Positions 8,141 to 18,998 of a stretch of 64,000 nucleotides of DNA are shown here, piece by piece. The stretch covers positions 186,001 to 250,000 of the forward strand of contig JAUILN010000005.1 of NCBI GenBank assembly GCA_030432695.1. Direction: 5' to 3'. Under the pieces are notes generated by a model, which searched no databases, was not told where the DNA came from, and saw only the letters and a list, made by a program, of their open reading frames with translations. Each line of letters begins with the position of its first letter. Position 1 is the stretch's first letter. The position numbers and the translations under genes are program-made. This DNA is from a bacterium (lineage in GTDB: Bacteria > Planctomycetota > UBA1135 > UBA2386).

Positions 8141-10384
8141 ATGCTCGCCCGCCTGCTGTGCGTACCACTCCTCTGCTGCGTCGCCACCGTCGCGCAGTCT
8201 CCGGTCGACTCCCGGCCGCAGCGCGGTCCGCGCGGTCTGGACCCCGAGATCTTCCGCGTCGATGCCGGCACCGCCCTGCACCACGACGACGGCGTGCTCT
8301 GGGGACTCGGTCCCGATTACAAGGTCGCGTTCGGCCGGGAGCTGGTGGCCTTCCACCCGCTGCTCGGTCCACGGGCGCCGCGCAACCTGCCGCTGGCCTG
8401 GGCGAGCCCCTCGCTGCACCGCGATGCAACGAAGCTCGCATCCACTCGAGGCGTGCGCCCCACGCCGAGGGTCGAGGGAGCGTTGGTCACCTACCGCCAC
8501 GCCGACTTCGAGGAGCGCTACCGGCTGACCGACGCAGGGGTCGAGCAGAGCTTCCTGGTGGATCGGTTGCCCACCGGTGACGGCGACCTGGTGGTCCGGA
8601 TGCCGCTCACGACCGAGCTGGTGATCGAAGCCACGGTCCCCGGCCAGCACGGAGTGCGCTTCGCTGCGTTCGACGACGTAGGGCAGCGCCTCGGCGGGGT
8701 GCGGGTCGGCGGCGTGCTGGCGATCGATGCCGGCGGTCGACGAATGGCCGGTCAGGTGCGAAGCGACGGTCACTCCCTCGAGTTGGTCATCCCCCGAGCC
8801 TTCGTGGCGACCGCGGAGCTGCCGTTGCTGATCGACCCACTGATCGGCAGCGTGCTCGACGTCGGTGGCACGACCGCCGCGCAGGGTTCGCCGAGCCTCG
8901 GCTACGTCCAAGGACCGACATCGACCACGCGTGGTACGGTCGTGGTCTGGCAGCGCCAGTTCTCCGCCTTCGACATCGACGTGCTCGGTCGGCGCTACGA
9001 CACGGCGATGACACCGATGGCCGGTCTGTTCGGAATCCGCTCCGGTACCACCCTGCAGAGCAGGGAGCCGGCGATCGCGCCCTGCGCGATGCAGGGCTAC
9101 CTGGTGGTCGCGTTCACCGAGCGCACGTCGCGCGGCCTCGACACCATCGTCGCCCTCACCGTCACCCCGGCCTCGAACACCACCGGTCCCGCGGTGCAGG
9201 TGGTCGCCGACAGCGATCCCCACCACCGGCCGACGGTCGGCGGCTACACGTTCCACGGTGCGCAGGACACCCTGATCGTCGCCTGGGAGAACCTCGGCCA
9301 GCAGCGCATCGAGGCGGCGCGGCTGAACGTGCACACCGACGGCACCCTGCTGCGGTTCGGCCGCGCGGTGGTCAGCGGCAGCGACACCGCCAGCCATCCC
9401 GCGATCGCCCGCAGCTCCTCGAGCACCGAGCGGTTCCTGCTGGCCTGGCGGCACGATCCGGGAAACACGCCGACGACCGTTCGCGGCACGCGGATCGATC
9501 CGACCTTCGCCGGTCTCTCGGTCGAGACCCTGGCCGCACCGCGGTTCGGGGTCGACGGGCTCGGGGTCTCGGGCGACGGCCTGCACTGGGTCGTCAGCTA
9601 CGGCGCGGTCGAGCAGGCAGCCCCACGGGTCACCGATGTGCGCGCGCGGTTCGTCTACGAGAACCCGACCACCGGTTCGCTGGTGCTCCGCGGCGACGAG
9701 GAGGTGGCCGGCGGACTCGGCAGCTGGCAGGGCGAGCCGGCCGTGGCGCTGACAGGCGACGAGGCGCTGGTGGTCTACACCGCGGACGCGCGCAGCAACC
9801 GCGCGGTCCACGCGACGTCGATCGACTGGTTCTCGTGTGCCGCGTGCCGGGGCGACTTCCTGGTCGAGTCGTCGGCGAGCCTCGACATGCTCGAGCCGGA
9901 CGTGATGACGCGCAGCGCCGAGTCGGTGCTGGTGTGGACCGCCCGCGACGCGGTCGGCGGCACCAGTGCGATCCACGCGCGGCGCTACGCCAATCCGGAT
10001 CCGCAGGCCACCTTCGCGAGCTGCGCGCAGGTGGTCTCGCGCGGCCACGGCACCTGCTCGGCCGCCGGGAACGCCGGCTTCCACCTCCGCCTGACGCGCT
10101 CGGTGCCGAGCAGCCCCGCGTTCCTGCTGGTCAACCGGAGTTCGACCCCACCGATCGCCGCGCTGCCGTGCGGCTCGTGCACCGGCATCCTCGACCCCTT
10201 CACCAGCATCGTGGTCGCCGCCGGCTCGACCAACGCGCTGGGTGAGGCCGACCTCCCGCTGGCGGTGCCCGCACAGGTCTCGTTCCCGCTGTTCGTCCAG
10301 TGGCTGGCGCTCGGCGGAGCCACGTCCAACTGCCCGACGCTCGGCATCGAGCTGTCGACGATCCCCTTCCTGACCTTCGACTGA
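8141..10384 (+). CDS. Large secreted protein, paralogue of the next gene
   Basis: 747 residues with an N-terminal signal peptide (MLARLLCVPLLCCVATVAQS). It is colinear with the gene 12 bases downstream: both have a PDYKVAF / PDHRVVF segment near residue 60, an IDPLIG / IDPLVG boundary near 230, a following repetitive beta-rich region with VVVWQRQF / VVWERAF, a CxxC pair (CAAC here), and a Cys-rich C-terminal domain of ~125 residues. The middle region, with phrases such as LVVAFTERTS and LLAWRHDPG, resembles a beta-propeller of poorly conserved blades. I recognise no enzymatic motif. It is probably exported to the periplasm or surface and expressed with its partner. Confidence 0.85.
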   Translation: MLARLLCVPLLCCVATVAQSPVDSRPQRGPRGLDPEIFRVDAGTALHHDDGVLWGLGPDYKVAFGRELVAFHPLLGPRAPRNLPLAWASPSLHRDATKLASTRGVRPTPRVEGALVTYRHADFEERYRLTDAGVEQSFLVDRLPTGDGDLVVRMPLTTELVIEATVPGQHGVRFAAFDDVGQRLGGVRVGGVLAIDAGGRRMAGQVRSDGHSLELVIPRAFVATAELPLLIDPLIGSVLDVGGTTAAQGSPSLGYVQGPTSTTRGTVVVWQRQFSAFDIDVLGRRYDTAMTPMAGLFGIRSGTTLQSREPAIAPCAMQGYLVVAFTERTSRGLDTIVALTVTPASNTTGPAVQVVADSDPHHRPTVGGYTFHGAQDTLIVAWENLGQQRIEAARLNVHTDGTLLRFGRAVVSGSDTASHPAIARSSSSTERFLLAWRHDPGNTPTTVRGTRIDPTFAGLSVETLAAPRFGVDGLGVSGDGLHWVVSYGAVEQAAPRVTDVRARFVYENPTTGSLVLRGDEEVAGGLGSWQGEPAVALTGDEALVVYTADARSNRAVHATSIDWFSCAACRGDFLVESSASLDMLEPDVMTRSAESVLVWTARDAVGGTSAIHARRYANPDPQATFASCAQVVSRGHGTCSAAGNAGFHLRLTRSVPSSPAFLLVNRSSTPPIAALPCGSCTGILDPFTSIVVAAGSTNALGEADLPLAVPAQVSFPLFVQWLALGGATSNCPTLGIELSTIPFLTFD

Positions 10385-10396
10385 GCGAGCCCGACC

Positions 10397-12571
10397 ATGA
10401 GAACCCACGAGCTGAAGAGCGCCCTGTTGGTCTCGCTGTGCGCGGCGCTGCCGGTGAAGGCGCAGGACGTCGCACTCGGCATCCCCGCGGTGCAGACGAC
10501 CGAAGCCGGCGGCGTCGTCGTCGATGGCCCGACCTACCGCTGCCGCATCGCGCCGGACCATCGGGTGGTGTTCGAGCCGGCGCTGGGACGGCACTCGTCG
10601 TCCGTAGCGCGGTTCGTGTTCCGCACCGCGTCGATCGCCCGTGCAACGGGTCCGGACGTCGCGCCTCTGGCCAGCCTCCCCCTCCGCGAGACCCCCGACG
10701 GGATCGTCCTGCCGGTGGGCGACGGCGTCGAGGAACGCTGGACGCCGCGTCGCGCCGGGATGGAGGTGTCGTGGCTCCTGGCGCACCCCCTGCCGGGCAG
10801 CGGCGACCTCGAGATCCGCATGGCACTCGAGACCGGACCGTTCACGCAGGCGACGCCCCACGGCAGCGCGCTGCGCTTCGCCGATCCCGACCGGCCGGGA
10901 ACGGGCGGACTGCACCTCGGTGCGGTGACGGTGCTCGACGCGCGTGGCGCTACCGCCGCCGGAGCCCTCCAATACGACGCCTCGCGCGGACAGCTCGTGG
11001 TGCGCGTCGCCGCCGCGGCCGTCGATTCCGCCGTCTATCCGCTGTGCATCGACCCGCTGGTCGGCGCCGACTTCCCGGTGGGTAGCAGCAGCGATCCGGG
11101 CGACAACCGACCGGACGCCGCGTGGCTGCCCGGCGCGCAGGAGTACCTGGTGGTCTGGGAGCGGGCCTTCTCGCTGACTGACGGCGACGTCCTCGGCCAG
11201 CGCGTCGACGCCCAGGGCAATCCGGTGGGCAGCCTGCTGGTGCTGGCGGATCCTCCGGGACTCGCCACGGCACCGACGGTGGCCTCCAACGCGACCCGCG
11301 ACCGATGGCTGGTCTCCTGGCTACAGCGCGACAGCCTGCTCGGAGCGGACTCGATCGCCGCGCGGGCGGTTGCGCCAGCCAGTGGCGCGCTCGGCCCCGC
11401 GACCGCGGTGCCCTCCGGCAACGGACTCGTCACGGAACTGGTATCGACCCACGAGCTCGGCAGCAGCGACGCCGGCCACCTGCTGGTGTTCCGCCGCGAC
11501 GATGCCCTGCAGGCGACGCGGGTCGGCCTGCCAGCAGCCCTGTCGAGCCCGCTGACCACCAGCCCCGCACCGACACCCATCCCGATCGGCCCCCTCGGCT
11601 GGAAGCTGTCACGCGCCGCCCGCGCCGACGGCCGCCACCTCCTGTGGGCCTACGGCGCGTTCGGCAGCAACCAGGTGATCGGCATCACACCGGGCCTGAC
11701 CTTCACGCCGCTCCTGCAGCTCCCCACCGCGATCGCCCCGGCCACCGACGTGGAGCTGCGCAATGCGACCACCTGGGACGTGGTGCGCCTGGACAGCACC
11801 ACGGTGCAATGCGTGCCGGTGCAATGGCAGCGCAATGGCACCCTGGCCCACGATCCCGTGATCATCAGGAACCTGCCGCAGGCCCCGCGCACCGGAGTCG
11901 ACTTCGCGCGGCTCGGCCCGAAGCGGCTGGCGCTGTGGTCGGTGCCGGGCAGCAACCTGTTGGAATACCAGCTCGGCGGGGCAGCCCTGGCGCGCACCGA
12001 CTGCTCGCGCTGCAGCCCGGAGTTCCAGGTGCCGCTCGCGGGACGCACGCACACCGCGGCGGTGATCGCCTCGCAGCAGGACGGCTCGGACGATGCGCTC
12101 GACGACGAGGCCTTGCTGGTCTACGTCTCCGCCGATCGCCTGCCGCCCTTCGGCCGCGAGATCCGCGCGGTGCGCTATGCGGCGTTCGGCGCGGGCGGCA
12201 CGATGACCTCGCTCGGGGGTGGCTGTGGCCCCATCGCATTGACTCCGGGTCAGACCGGCGACTGGGCGATCGGCAATCCGTCGCAGGAGGTCTTCACCGA
12301 CGGCGTGTCCGGCGGCTCCGCGGCCTTCTTCGTGGTCGGCCTGCCGGGACAGTTCACGCCCTGCGGGCCGTGCGAGGTGGTGCAGTGGCTCGCGGTACTG
12401 CCGGGGACGATCGTCGGTAACCGCGCGAGTTCACCACTGCCGCTGTCGTGTGATCCCGGGTTCGACGGGGTCGCGGTGGATACCCAGTGGATCGCCTTCG
12501 GGCTCGGGTCGGTCTGCCCGCTGGCGCCACTCGCGGTGTCGGAGCGGCAGCGGGTGGTGTTCGGCTTCTGA
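10397..12571 (+). CDS. Large secreted protein, paralogue of the preceding gene
   Basis: 724 residues, starting 12 bases after the preceding stop, so the two are probably one transcript. The signal peptide ends near PVKAQ. Domain order matches its neighbour: N-terminal beta domain, IDPLVGADF boundary, a possible propeller region (YLVVWERAFSLTDGDVLGQRVD, split by blades), CSRC, then a C-terminal domain beginning GGGCGPIALTPG with further Cys. Divergence is high, so the duplication is old. Function unknown. The gene ends eight bases before the convergent DMT gene with no room for a separate terminator. Confidence 0.85.
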   Translation: MRTHELKSALLVSLCAALPVKAQDVALGIPAVQTTEAGGVVVDGPTYRCRIAPDHRVVFEPALGRHSSSVARFVFRTASIARATGPDVAPLASLPLRETPDGIVLPVGDGVEERWTPRRAGMEVSWLLAHPLPGSGDLEIRMALETGPFTQATPHGSALRFADPDRPGTGGLHLGAVTVLDARGATAAGALQYDASRGQLVVRVAAAAVDSAVYPLCIDPLVGADFPVGSSSDPGDNRPDAAWLPGAQEYLVVWERAFSLTDGDVLGQRVDAQGNPVGSLLVLADPPGLATAPTVASNATRDRWLVSWLQRDSLLGADSIAARAVAPASGALGPATAVPSGNGLVTELVSTHELGSSDAGHLLVFRRDDALQATRVGLPAALSSPLTTSPAPTPIPIGPLGWKLSRAARADGRHLLWAYGAFGSNQVIGITPGLTFTPLLQLPTAIAPATDVELRNATTWDVVRLDSTTVQCVPVQWQRNGTLAHDPVIIRNLPQAPRTGVDFARLGPKRLALWSVPGSNLLEYQLGGAALARTDCSRCSPEFQVPLAGRTHTAAVIASQQDGSDDALDDEALLVYVSADRLPPFGREIRAVRYAAFGAGGTMTSLGGGCGPIALTPGQTGDWAIGNPSQEVFTDGVSGGSAAFFVVGLPGQFTPCGPCEVVQWLAVLPGTIVGNRASSPLPLSCDPGFDGVAVDTQWIAFGLGSVCPLAPLAVSERQRVVFGF

Positions 12572-12579
12572 TCCGCCCC

Positions 12580-12924
12580 TCACCTGCGGAACACGAACGC
12601 CGCGCCGAGCGCGATCAGGCCGAAGCCGACGAGCTGGTTGAGGCTCAGGCTCTCGCGCAGATAGAGCGCCGAGAACACCGCGAGGCTGATGACCTCCTGG
12701 ATGGTCTTCAGCTCGGCCGGTGACCAGGCCTGCGAGCCGATGCGGTTCGCGGGCACGGCGAGGCAGTACTCGAAGAACGCGAGGCCCCAGCTCGCCAGGA
12801 TGACCGTGAACAGCGGCAGGGTCTTGAAGCGGAGGTGCCAGTACCAGGCGAACGTCATGAAGACGTTGGAGGCGAGGAGCAGCAGGATCGGGCTGATGGA
12901 CGGGGACAGGAGGGCGCGGAGCAT
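12580..12924 (-). CDS. DMT-family small membrane protein (DUF486 type)
   Basis: 114 residues from MLRALLSPSISP; the longer open frame upstream is arginine/proline-rich and not protein-like. Four hydrophobic helices are evident: ILLLLASNVFMTFAWYW, TVILASWGLAFFEYCLAV, a third around EVISLAVFSALYL, and VGFGLIALGAAFVF at the end. FAWYWHLRF and ANRIGSQ.....LKTIQEVISL match the DUF486 family of four-helix drug/metabolite transporter relatives, which are about 110-120 residues long. Its substrate is unknown. It converges with the preceding secreted-protein gene and lies 301 bases downstream of the hypothetical gene on the same strand. Confidence 0.88.
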   Translation of the reverse strand: MLRALLSPSISPILLLLASNVFMTFAWYWHLRFKTLPLFTVILASWGLAFFEYCLAVPANRIGSQAWSPAELKTIQEVISLAVFSALYLRESLSLNQLVGFGLIALGAAFVFRR

Positions 12925-13225
12925 TGGGAGTCGAGTGGCTCGTGGAGGATTGCGGCGGGGAACTCTGCGAGCCGATGACCGGGTCGCCAAGGGGCCACGT
13001 CTGCCGAGTTCCGGGCCATCGCCCGATGGGATGGTGCGCAGGAGCCCCACCTACCCTCCGGCAGCGGCCGCCGCGCCTTGCGCCCGCTCGCGGGCGATGT
13101 GTGGCACAGCCGTGTCCTGGTCGATTCCGGAGGCTACGCCCCCTCGCGGCCTCGTCGTGTCGGTCCCCGTCGTTCTGAGAGAGTGGGCGATGGCCGGTCG
13201 ATGCAAGCCTCCATCGCTCCGCTCG
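12925..13225. other. Intergenic stretch, no gene seen
   Basis: 301 bases between the start of the DMT gene and the end of the next minus-strand gene. I see no coding frame with family resemblance, no tRNA and no strong hairpin. It should hold the DMT gene's promoter if that gene is independently transcribed, but I cannot point to -35/-10 elements in this GC-rich sequence. Confidence 0.5.
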
Positions 13226-13762
13226 TCAGAACATGAGGTCCAGCCACGCCTGCTGCTCCCGGATCCACGCGTCGAGTTCTTCCCAGCCTGATGGGACGGC
13301 GCTCCACGAGGTGGTGAGGTGACCCGGGATCGACAGCCCGACCCGCACGCCGTCGAGGGTGACGAACCTCGATGGGGCGAGCGCCTTCAGGCCGATCGAC
13401 TCGAGTCGCTCGAGTCGCGCAGCCAGCTCCGAGGGGTCGTGATCGCGTTCGGTGACCTCGATGGTCGGAGTCGCTGTGAACCTACCGGCAGGTTCTCGAG
13501 CCGCGCGAAGTCGCTGTTCGTCGAGGTCGCTACGCCAGCGGAGCCGTCGGACGAACGAGCGACGGCGACCCGAGGAGCCCGAGTGCACGTTCAGGAACAG
13601 CCAGGTGTCCCAGGACGAGAAGGACGGCCAGCGCCAGGTGCGCAGCAGCTCTGTGGTGCTCGTGCGCGCTCCCGTTGCATGCTCCGGATCCTCGAGAGGT
13701 GCGAGGAGTGCCGCTCGGGCGGATCGCATGCATGCGGACCAGGTGTCGCGTGGCTCGCTCAT
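13226..13762 (-). CDS. Hypothetical protein
   Basis: 178 residues, start ATG (MSEPRDTW). The C-terminal half reads like a real protein: HDPSELAARLERLESIG is an amphipathic helix, then FVTLDGVRVGLSIPG and a tryptophan-rich end (GWEELDAWIREQQAWLDL). The N-terminal half is richer in Arg and Ser. No signal peptide, membrane helix or known motif is visible. Opposite-strand frames over the same region are less convincing. It stands alone, flanked by the hairpin-rich non-coding tract upstream and 301 empty bases downstream. I do not recognise a family. Confidence 0.55.
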   Translation of the reverse strand: MSEPRDTWSACMRSARAALLAPLEDPEHATGARTSTTELLRTWRWPSFSSWDTWLFLNVHSGSSGRRRSFVRRLRWRSDLDEQRLRAAREPAGRFTATPTIEVTERDHDPSELAARLERLESIGLKALAPSRFVTLDGVRVGLSIPGHLTTSWSAVPSGWEELDAWIREQQAWLDLMF

Positions 13763-13838
13763 GCCGGAGGGTGCCGGGGTGATCGATGGGCGGTGGGACC
13801 GACCGGGTCCGTGGGGGTGCGAGGCCTGGGGTTTCGCA

Positions 13839-13962
13839 GTTGGTGCCAGGCACGGTCAGCAAAGCGACCCACAGGCGAGCAGCCGGCGAACGGACGCGCG
13901 TCGACGGCGGACGGCTGAGGGGTCGAACGGTTGTCGCTTTGCAAACCGTGCCAGGCACCAAC
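13839..13962. repeat. REP-like doublet: two 30-base inverted arms with GTGCCAGGCAC-type cores
   Basis: The left arm 13839-13868 and right arm 13933-13962 are reverse complements at 27 of 30 positions, separated by 64 bases. Each arm carries the near-palindromic core GTGCCAGGCAC. The same core appears in hairpins at 45866-45892 and 62828-62858. No transposase or terminal duplications are visible, so a REP/BIME-type dispersed element is more likely than an insertion sequence. Confidence 0.75.
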
Positions 13963-13977
13963 AGCAAAACCGCGCGG

Positions 13978-14101
13978 GGCCGCGGAGCGGCCAGCATCAC
14001 GCGGCAGCTCCGCTGCCACCGCTTCTCCCCGCAACGCTCGGCCGCGAAGCGGCCGTCACCGTTCAATCCCGCTCGCCAGGGCGTCCGGCCGCGCAGCGGC
14101 C
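13978..14101. repeat. Array of four small hairpins with 3-base loops
   Basis: Perfect 6-bp stems with 3-base loops at 13978-13992 (GGCCGC/GGA/GCGGCC), 14003-14017 (GGCAGC/TCC/GCTGCC), 14040-14054 (GGCCGC/GAA/GCGGCC) and 14087-14101 (GGCCGC/GCA/GCGGCC). Stem sequence is nearly constant while loops differ. The long hairpin at 14119-14164 has the same centre architecture and continues the array toward the tRNA. No coding frame is plausible across 13763-14158. Confidence 0.75.
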
Positions 14102-14118
14102 GGCTCAAACATGATCAG

Positions 14119-14232
<114 letters not shown>

Positions 14233-14405
14233 ACAACCGCAACGAGAGCGCGGGTGCGCTCGTGCGGGCGGAGGAGGCTAGCGCGGGATTGGCGGGTCGT
14301 CAACGGCGCCGAGAGGGATTCTGGAGGACCGTCGGACGGGTCGGCGCTGCCACCGCGGCGAGGGTGCGTTTTGTTCCAGGTCGGCGATCGGCTAAGGAAG
14401 GCGGC

Positions 14406-15797
14406 ATGCGGAATCCGTTGGTCGCACCCGAGCTGCGGGAGCTCCTCCAGGAGGGGCGGGCCGACGATCTGCGGGCGGTCCTGGAGGACCTGCACCCCAA
14501 CGATGCGGCCTCGATCGTGTCCGGGCTGAAGACCCCGGAAATCGTCGCGGTCCTGGAGCAGCTTCCGGTCCGCCTCGAGGCCGACCTGTTCATCTACTTC
14601 GACGAGGAACTGCAGGACGAGATCGTCCAGGGCCAGGGCAGGAAGCGGGTCAAGGCGCTGCTGAAGGCGATGCCTTCGGACGAGCGCTACGAGTTCCTCG
14701 ATCGGGTCGACGACCGGATCCGGCGGGAACTCGAGCCGCTGCTCGAGCAGGCGGCGCGCAACGATCTGGTGCGCCGCGAGCGCTACGAGGACGACCAGGT
14801 CGGCGCACTGCTGAGCACCGAGTTCGTCCGGCTCCGCCCGGAGATGACCGTCACCGACGCGCTCGACGAGGTCCGCCGCCAGGAACCGAACCGGGAGACG
14901 ATCTACTACAGCTACGTGGTCGACGAGCACGGCCACCTGCTCGGTTTCGTGTCGCTGCGCCACCTGATCACCGCGCGGCAGCACCAGACCGTCGGCGAGG
15001 TGATGAAGACCGGTCCGGTGTCGATCCGCGCCTCGGCCGACCAGGAGGAGGCTGCCCGGCTGATCCGCGAGTACGACCTGCTGGCGCTGCCGGTGGTCAC
15101 CGCCGACGGCACGCTGGTCGGCATCGTCACCCACGACGACGCCGCCGACATCGAGGCCGAGGAGGTCTCCGAGGACATCGAGAAGATGGCCGGTCTCGCC
15201 GGCGAGTCGGAGGCCGAGGGCGGCTACGGACAGGAGCCGGTGTGGAGCCAGATCCGTCGCCGCGTGCCGCTGATCAGCTTCCTGGCGATCTTCTACGTGT
15301 TCACAGCGACGGTGATCGCCGAGCAGGAGCAGGGCCTGCCGGGCAGCATGCTGCTGGCGCTGCTGCCGATGGTGATGGCGACCGGCGGCATGGTCGGCAC
15401 CCAGGCCAGTTCGCTGGTGATCCGAGCGATCACCGTCGGCGAGGTCGAGCCGAAGAAGTTCCTCGCGGTGCTGTGGAAGGAGTGGCGGATCAGCGCCGGA
15501 CTGGCGTTGATCCTCAGCGTGATCGTGTTCGGCGAGGGCCTGCTGCTCGGCTCGTTCTTCGACGACCACTACGTCGGGGACACCCACGGCCTGCTACTGG
15601 CCGGCGCCGCGCTGGCCACCGCGATGGCCGCTCACGTGATCAGCAGCGCGCTGCTCGGCGCCTCGGTGCCGCTCCTCGCCAAGGCCGTGGGCCGCGACCC
15701 CGCACTGGTCTCGACCCCGGCCGTCACCGCGATCGCCGACTTCATGGGCGCGGTGATCTTCTTCGGCGTGGTGCTGGCGTTCCTCGCGCTCGACTGA
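14406..15797 (+). CDS. mgtE: MgtE-family magnesium transporter/channel
   Basis: 463 residues from MRNPLVAPEL, chosen because AAGGAAGG lies just upstream and MgtE proteins start this way; the longer frame would read into the space behind the tRNA. Domain order is canonical: N-terminal superhelical domain (about 1-125, LREL...LHPNDAASIVSGL), paired CBS domains (about 130-250, including GFVSLRHLI and LVGIVTHDD), a linker helix (SEDIEKMAGL), and the five-helix membrane domain from ~280 with PMVMATGGMVGTQASSLVIRA and the conserved STPAVTAIADFMG end. In the family, the cytosolic domains sense Mg2+ and close the pore. No M-box-like leader was recognised. It converges with the next gene, 27 bases between stops. 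Confidence 0.96.
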   Translation: MRNPLVAPELRELLQEGRADDLRAVLEDLHPNDAASIVSGLKTPEIVAVLEQLPVRLEADLFIYFDEELQDEIVQGQGRKRVKALLKAMPSDERYEFLDRVDDRIRRELEPLLEQAARNDLVRRERYEDDQVGALLSTEFVRLRPEMTVTDALDEVRRQEPNRETIYYSYVVDEHGHLLGFVSLRHLITARQHQTVGEVMKTGPVSIRASADQEEAARLIREYDLLALPVVTADGTLVGIVTHDDAADIEAEEVSEDIEKMAGLAGESEAEGGYGQEPVWSQIRRRVPLISFLAIFYVFTATVIAEQEQGLPGSMLLALLPMVMATGGMVGTQASSLVIRAITVGEVEPKKFLAVLWKEWRISAGLALILSVIVFGEGLLLGSFFDDHYVGDTHGLLLAGAALATAMAAHVISSALLGASVPLLAKAVGRDPALVSTPAVTAIADFMGAVIFFGVVLAFLALD

Positions 15798-15824
15798 CCC
15801 GGCCTATCACCCGACAGGTACGCG

Positions 15825-17525
15825 TCACTCCGCGGTCGGCGGCTCCGGCTCGGTGGGCGGCTCCTCGCCGCGCTCGATGCGCTTCTTCAGCGCCAGCCGG
15901 AACTCGCCGCGCTCCTCCGGCTCGGCCGGGTTCCAGCGCCCTTCGCCGCGGCGCCGCTGCACGTTCGAGCCATTCATCATGAAGCTGGTCACGTGGCGCG
16001 CGTCGAACGAGAACACGTGCACGCGGTTCTTGGCGCCGACCACCACGATCGTGCCCTGCTCGTCGTCGCGGAGGATCCGCTCGTCGACGGCGTCGCGTGC
16101 GTCGTCCCAGGCCTTGGTGGTCGGCCGCTGCCCCTGCTCGGTGCGCAGCTTGGCGTGGCCGGTGCGCTTGCCGGCGCGGCGCGCCCGACCCGCCAACCGA
16201 CGGGCGAGGTCCTGCAGCAGCGGCAGCACGAACTCCTCCTCGTCGGGCTGTTCGCCGTTGGAGATCAGGCCGGCCAGCCGCAGCGACTCGACGTCGAGCG
16301 TCTGCTGGAAGCGCTTGAGGATCTGCGCGACGCCCGGATCGGCGATGTCGCGCACCTCCCCCGCCCCGACCCAGTGCAGTCGGAACCGCGGAGCACCCTC
16401 GAGCGTGGTGCTGCGCAGCACCTGGAACGAGAAGGCCGCCTTGTGCTCGGCACTGAGCAGGGGGAACAGCCCGGCATCGACCTGACCGACGATCCGGAAC
16501 ACCGGCGACTCGGCCCCGAACTCGTGGAGCTGCTGGGTCCGCAGGATGCGGCCCTGACTCACGTGCGTGACGATGATCTCCTCACCGTTCAAGAGTTCGT
16601 CGATCCCGGCGTCCTTCCGGTCGATGGCCATCGTCACGAAGTCCTGGAACACCGGCCGACCGGTCGACTCGAACTGATCGAAGACGTCTCGCAGGCCGGT
16701 AGGCCGCGAGGTCGGCGCATCGGCGGCATTGCTGAAGTAGCAGAACACCGCACCCGGCTTCAGGGCCTGCTCGTGCTCGCGGACGTCGCGGACCCGGGCC
16801 AGGATCTGATCGACGGCCTCGCGCGCCGCCCGGTGTCCGTCCCGACCGACATCGAGCGGCACGCGCAGCTTCACCTCGACGAATCGCGGCCGCCCGAACA
16901 GGTCGACGCCCTCGGCATCGAGCAGGGTCCGCGCCATGTCCGACAGCGCCTGGATCGCGAGCTTCGCGTGGGCCGGCTCGCCGCGACCGCGACCGGGAGC
17001 GCCACCGCGGCCGTGACCCGGCGCCTGCGAAGCCCCGTCGCGCCCCTTGCCTCGGCCACCGACCGGCTTCGCGCGCTCCTTCGGCTTGCGCTTGCGCGGC
17101 TTCCGCTTGCGATCCTCGGACGCGGTCTGGCCGCCCGCGGCATCGTCCCCGGCGTTCGCTCCCGGAGCGGCCTCGCCGGCGTGCTCCGCACCACCGTGCC
17201 CTTCGGCGCCGTCAGCTCCCTCCGGCCTCGGCTTGCGGTTGCGACGCCGACGACGGCGCCGGGGAGGATCGCCCTCACCCTCTGCCGGAGCCTCCGCTGA
17301 GGCCTCGGTGGACGCCTGATGAGACGTGTCGCCCGACGACGCGGGATCCGCGGCGCGCGGCGCGTCGCCCGTCGCCGACGGGGCCGCCGCGGGCTCCGCG
17401 TCACGGGACGCGGCGGAAGTCGGCGGCGTGGCTGGGGGCGGCGACGCCGCAGGCGCCGAAGGCGCTTCCGGCGCCGGTCCAGCGGGACGCTCAGCGTCCG
17501 GAGAGGTCGGAAGATCACCGTTCAC
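15825..17525 (-). CDS. Basic, low-complexity protein with a conserved-looking C-terminal region
   Basis: 566 residues from a GTG at 17525 (VNGDLPTSP...), the only sensible in-frame start; the open frame continues upstream only as antisense of the CBS and kinase genes. Residues 1-~95 are Ala/Pro/Ser/Glu-rich; 95-170 hold a seven-arginine run (RRRRRRRNRKPRPEG), KPRKRKPKE and Gly/Arg stretches, likely nucleic-acid binding or disordered. From ~175 the sequence is ordered (IQALSDMARTLLDAEG, FVEVKLRVPLDVG, EHKAAFSFQVLR, IVVVGAKNRVHVFSFDARHVTSF). I do not recognise a family. It is divergent from cystathionine beta-synthase with 99 bases between starts. Confidence 0.8.
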   Translation of the reverse strand: MNGDLPTSPDAERPAGPAPEAPSAPAASPPPATPPTSAASRDAEPAAAPSATGDAPRAADPASSGDTSHQASTEASAEAPAEGEGDPPRRRRRRRNRKPRPEGADGAEGHGGAEHAGEAAPGANAGDDAAGGQTASEDRKRKPRKRKPKERAKPVGGRGKGRDGASQAPGHGRGGAPGRGRGEPAHAKLAIQALSDMARTLLDAEGVDLFGRPRFVEVKLRVPLDVGRDGHRAAREAVDQILARVRDVREHEQALKPGAVFCYFSNAADAPTSRPTGLRDVFDQFESTGRPVFQDFVTMAIDRKDAGIDELLNGEEIIVTHVSQGRILRTQQLHEFGAESPVFRIVGQVDAGLFPLLSAEHKAAFSFQVLRSTTLEGAPRFRLHWVGAGEVRDIADPGVAQILKRFQQTLDVESLRLAGLISNGEQPDEEEFVLPLLQDLARRLAGRARRAGKRTGHAKLRTEQGQRPTTKAWDDARDAVDERILRDDEQGTIVVVGAKNRVHVFSFDARHVTSFMMNGSNVQRRRGEGRWNPAEPEERGEFRLALKKRIERGEEPPTEPEPPTAE

Positions 17526-17624
17526 CCGGACACGATAGGGGCCCGAGAGCCTCCGGGCAAAAACGCTTCCGCGCGGCGCCTTGGAGCCCTCCCCCCACCC
17601 TGCAAGAATGCGGGCGGTAACCCC

Positions 17625-18998
<1,374 letters not shown>

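Noticed and set aside
8081-10972. 963-residue minus-strand open frame
   Set aside because: It is antisense of the two secreted paralogues, which have signal peptides and consistent domain order; the minus frame is rich in Arg/His/Gln as expected for shadows in GC-rich DNA.
13839-13962. Insertion-sequence ends
   Set aside because: Only 64 bases lie between the arms, there is no transposase, and the core recurs singly elsewhere.
14233-14405. M-box Mg riboswitch ahead of mgtE
   Set aside because: I could not find the conserved M-box core or its paired stems in the 173 bases.
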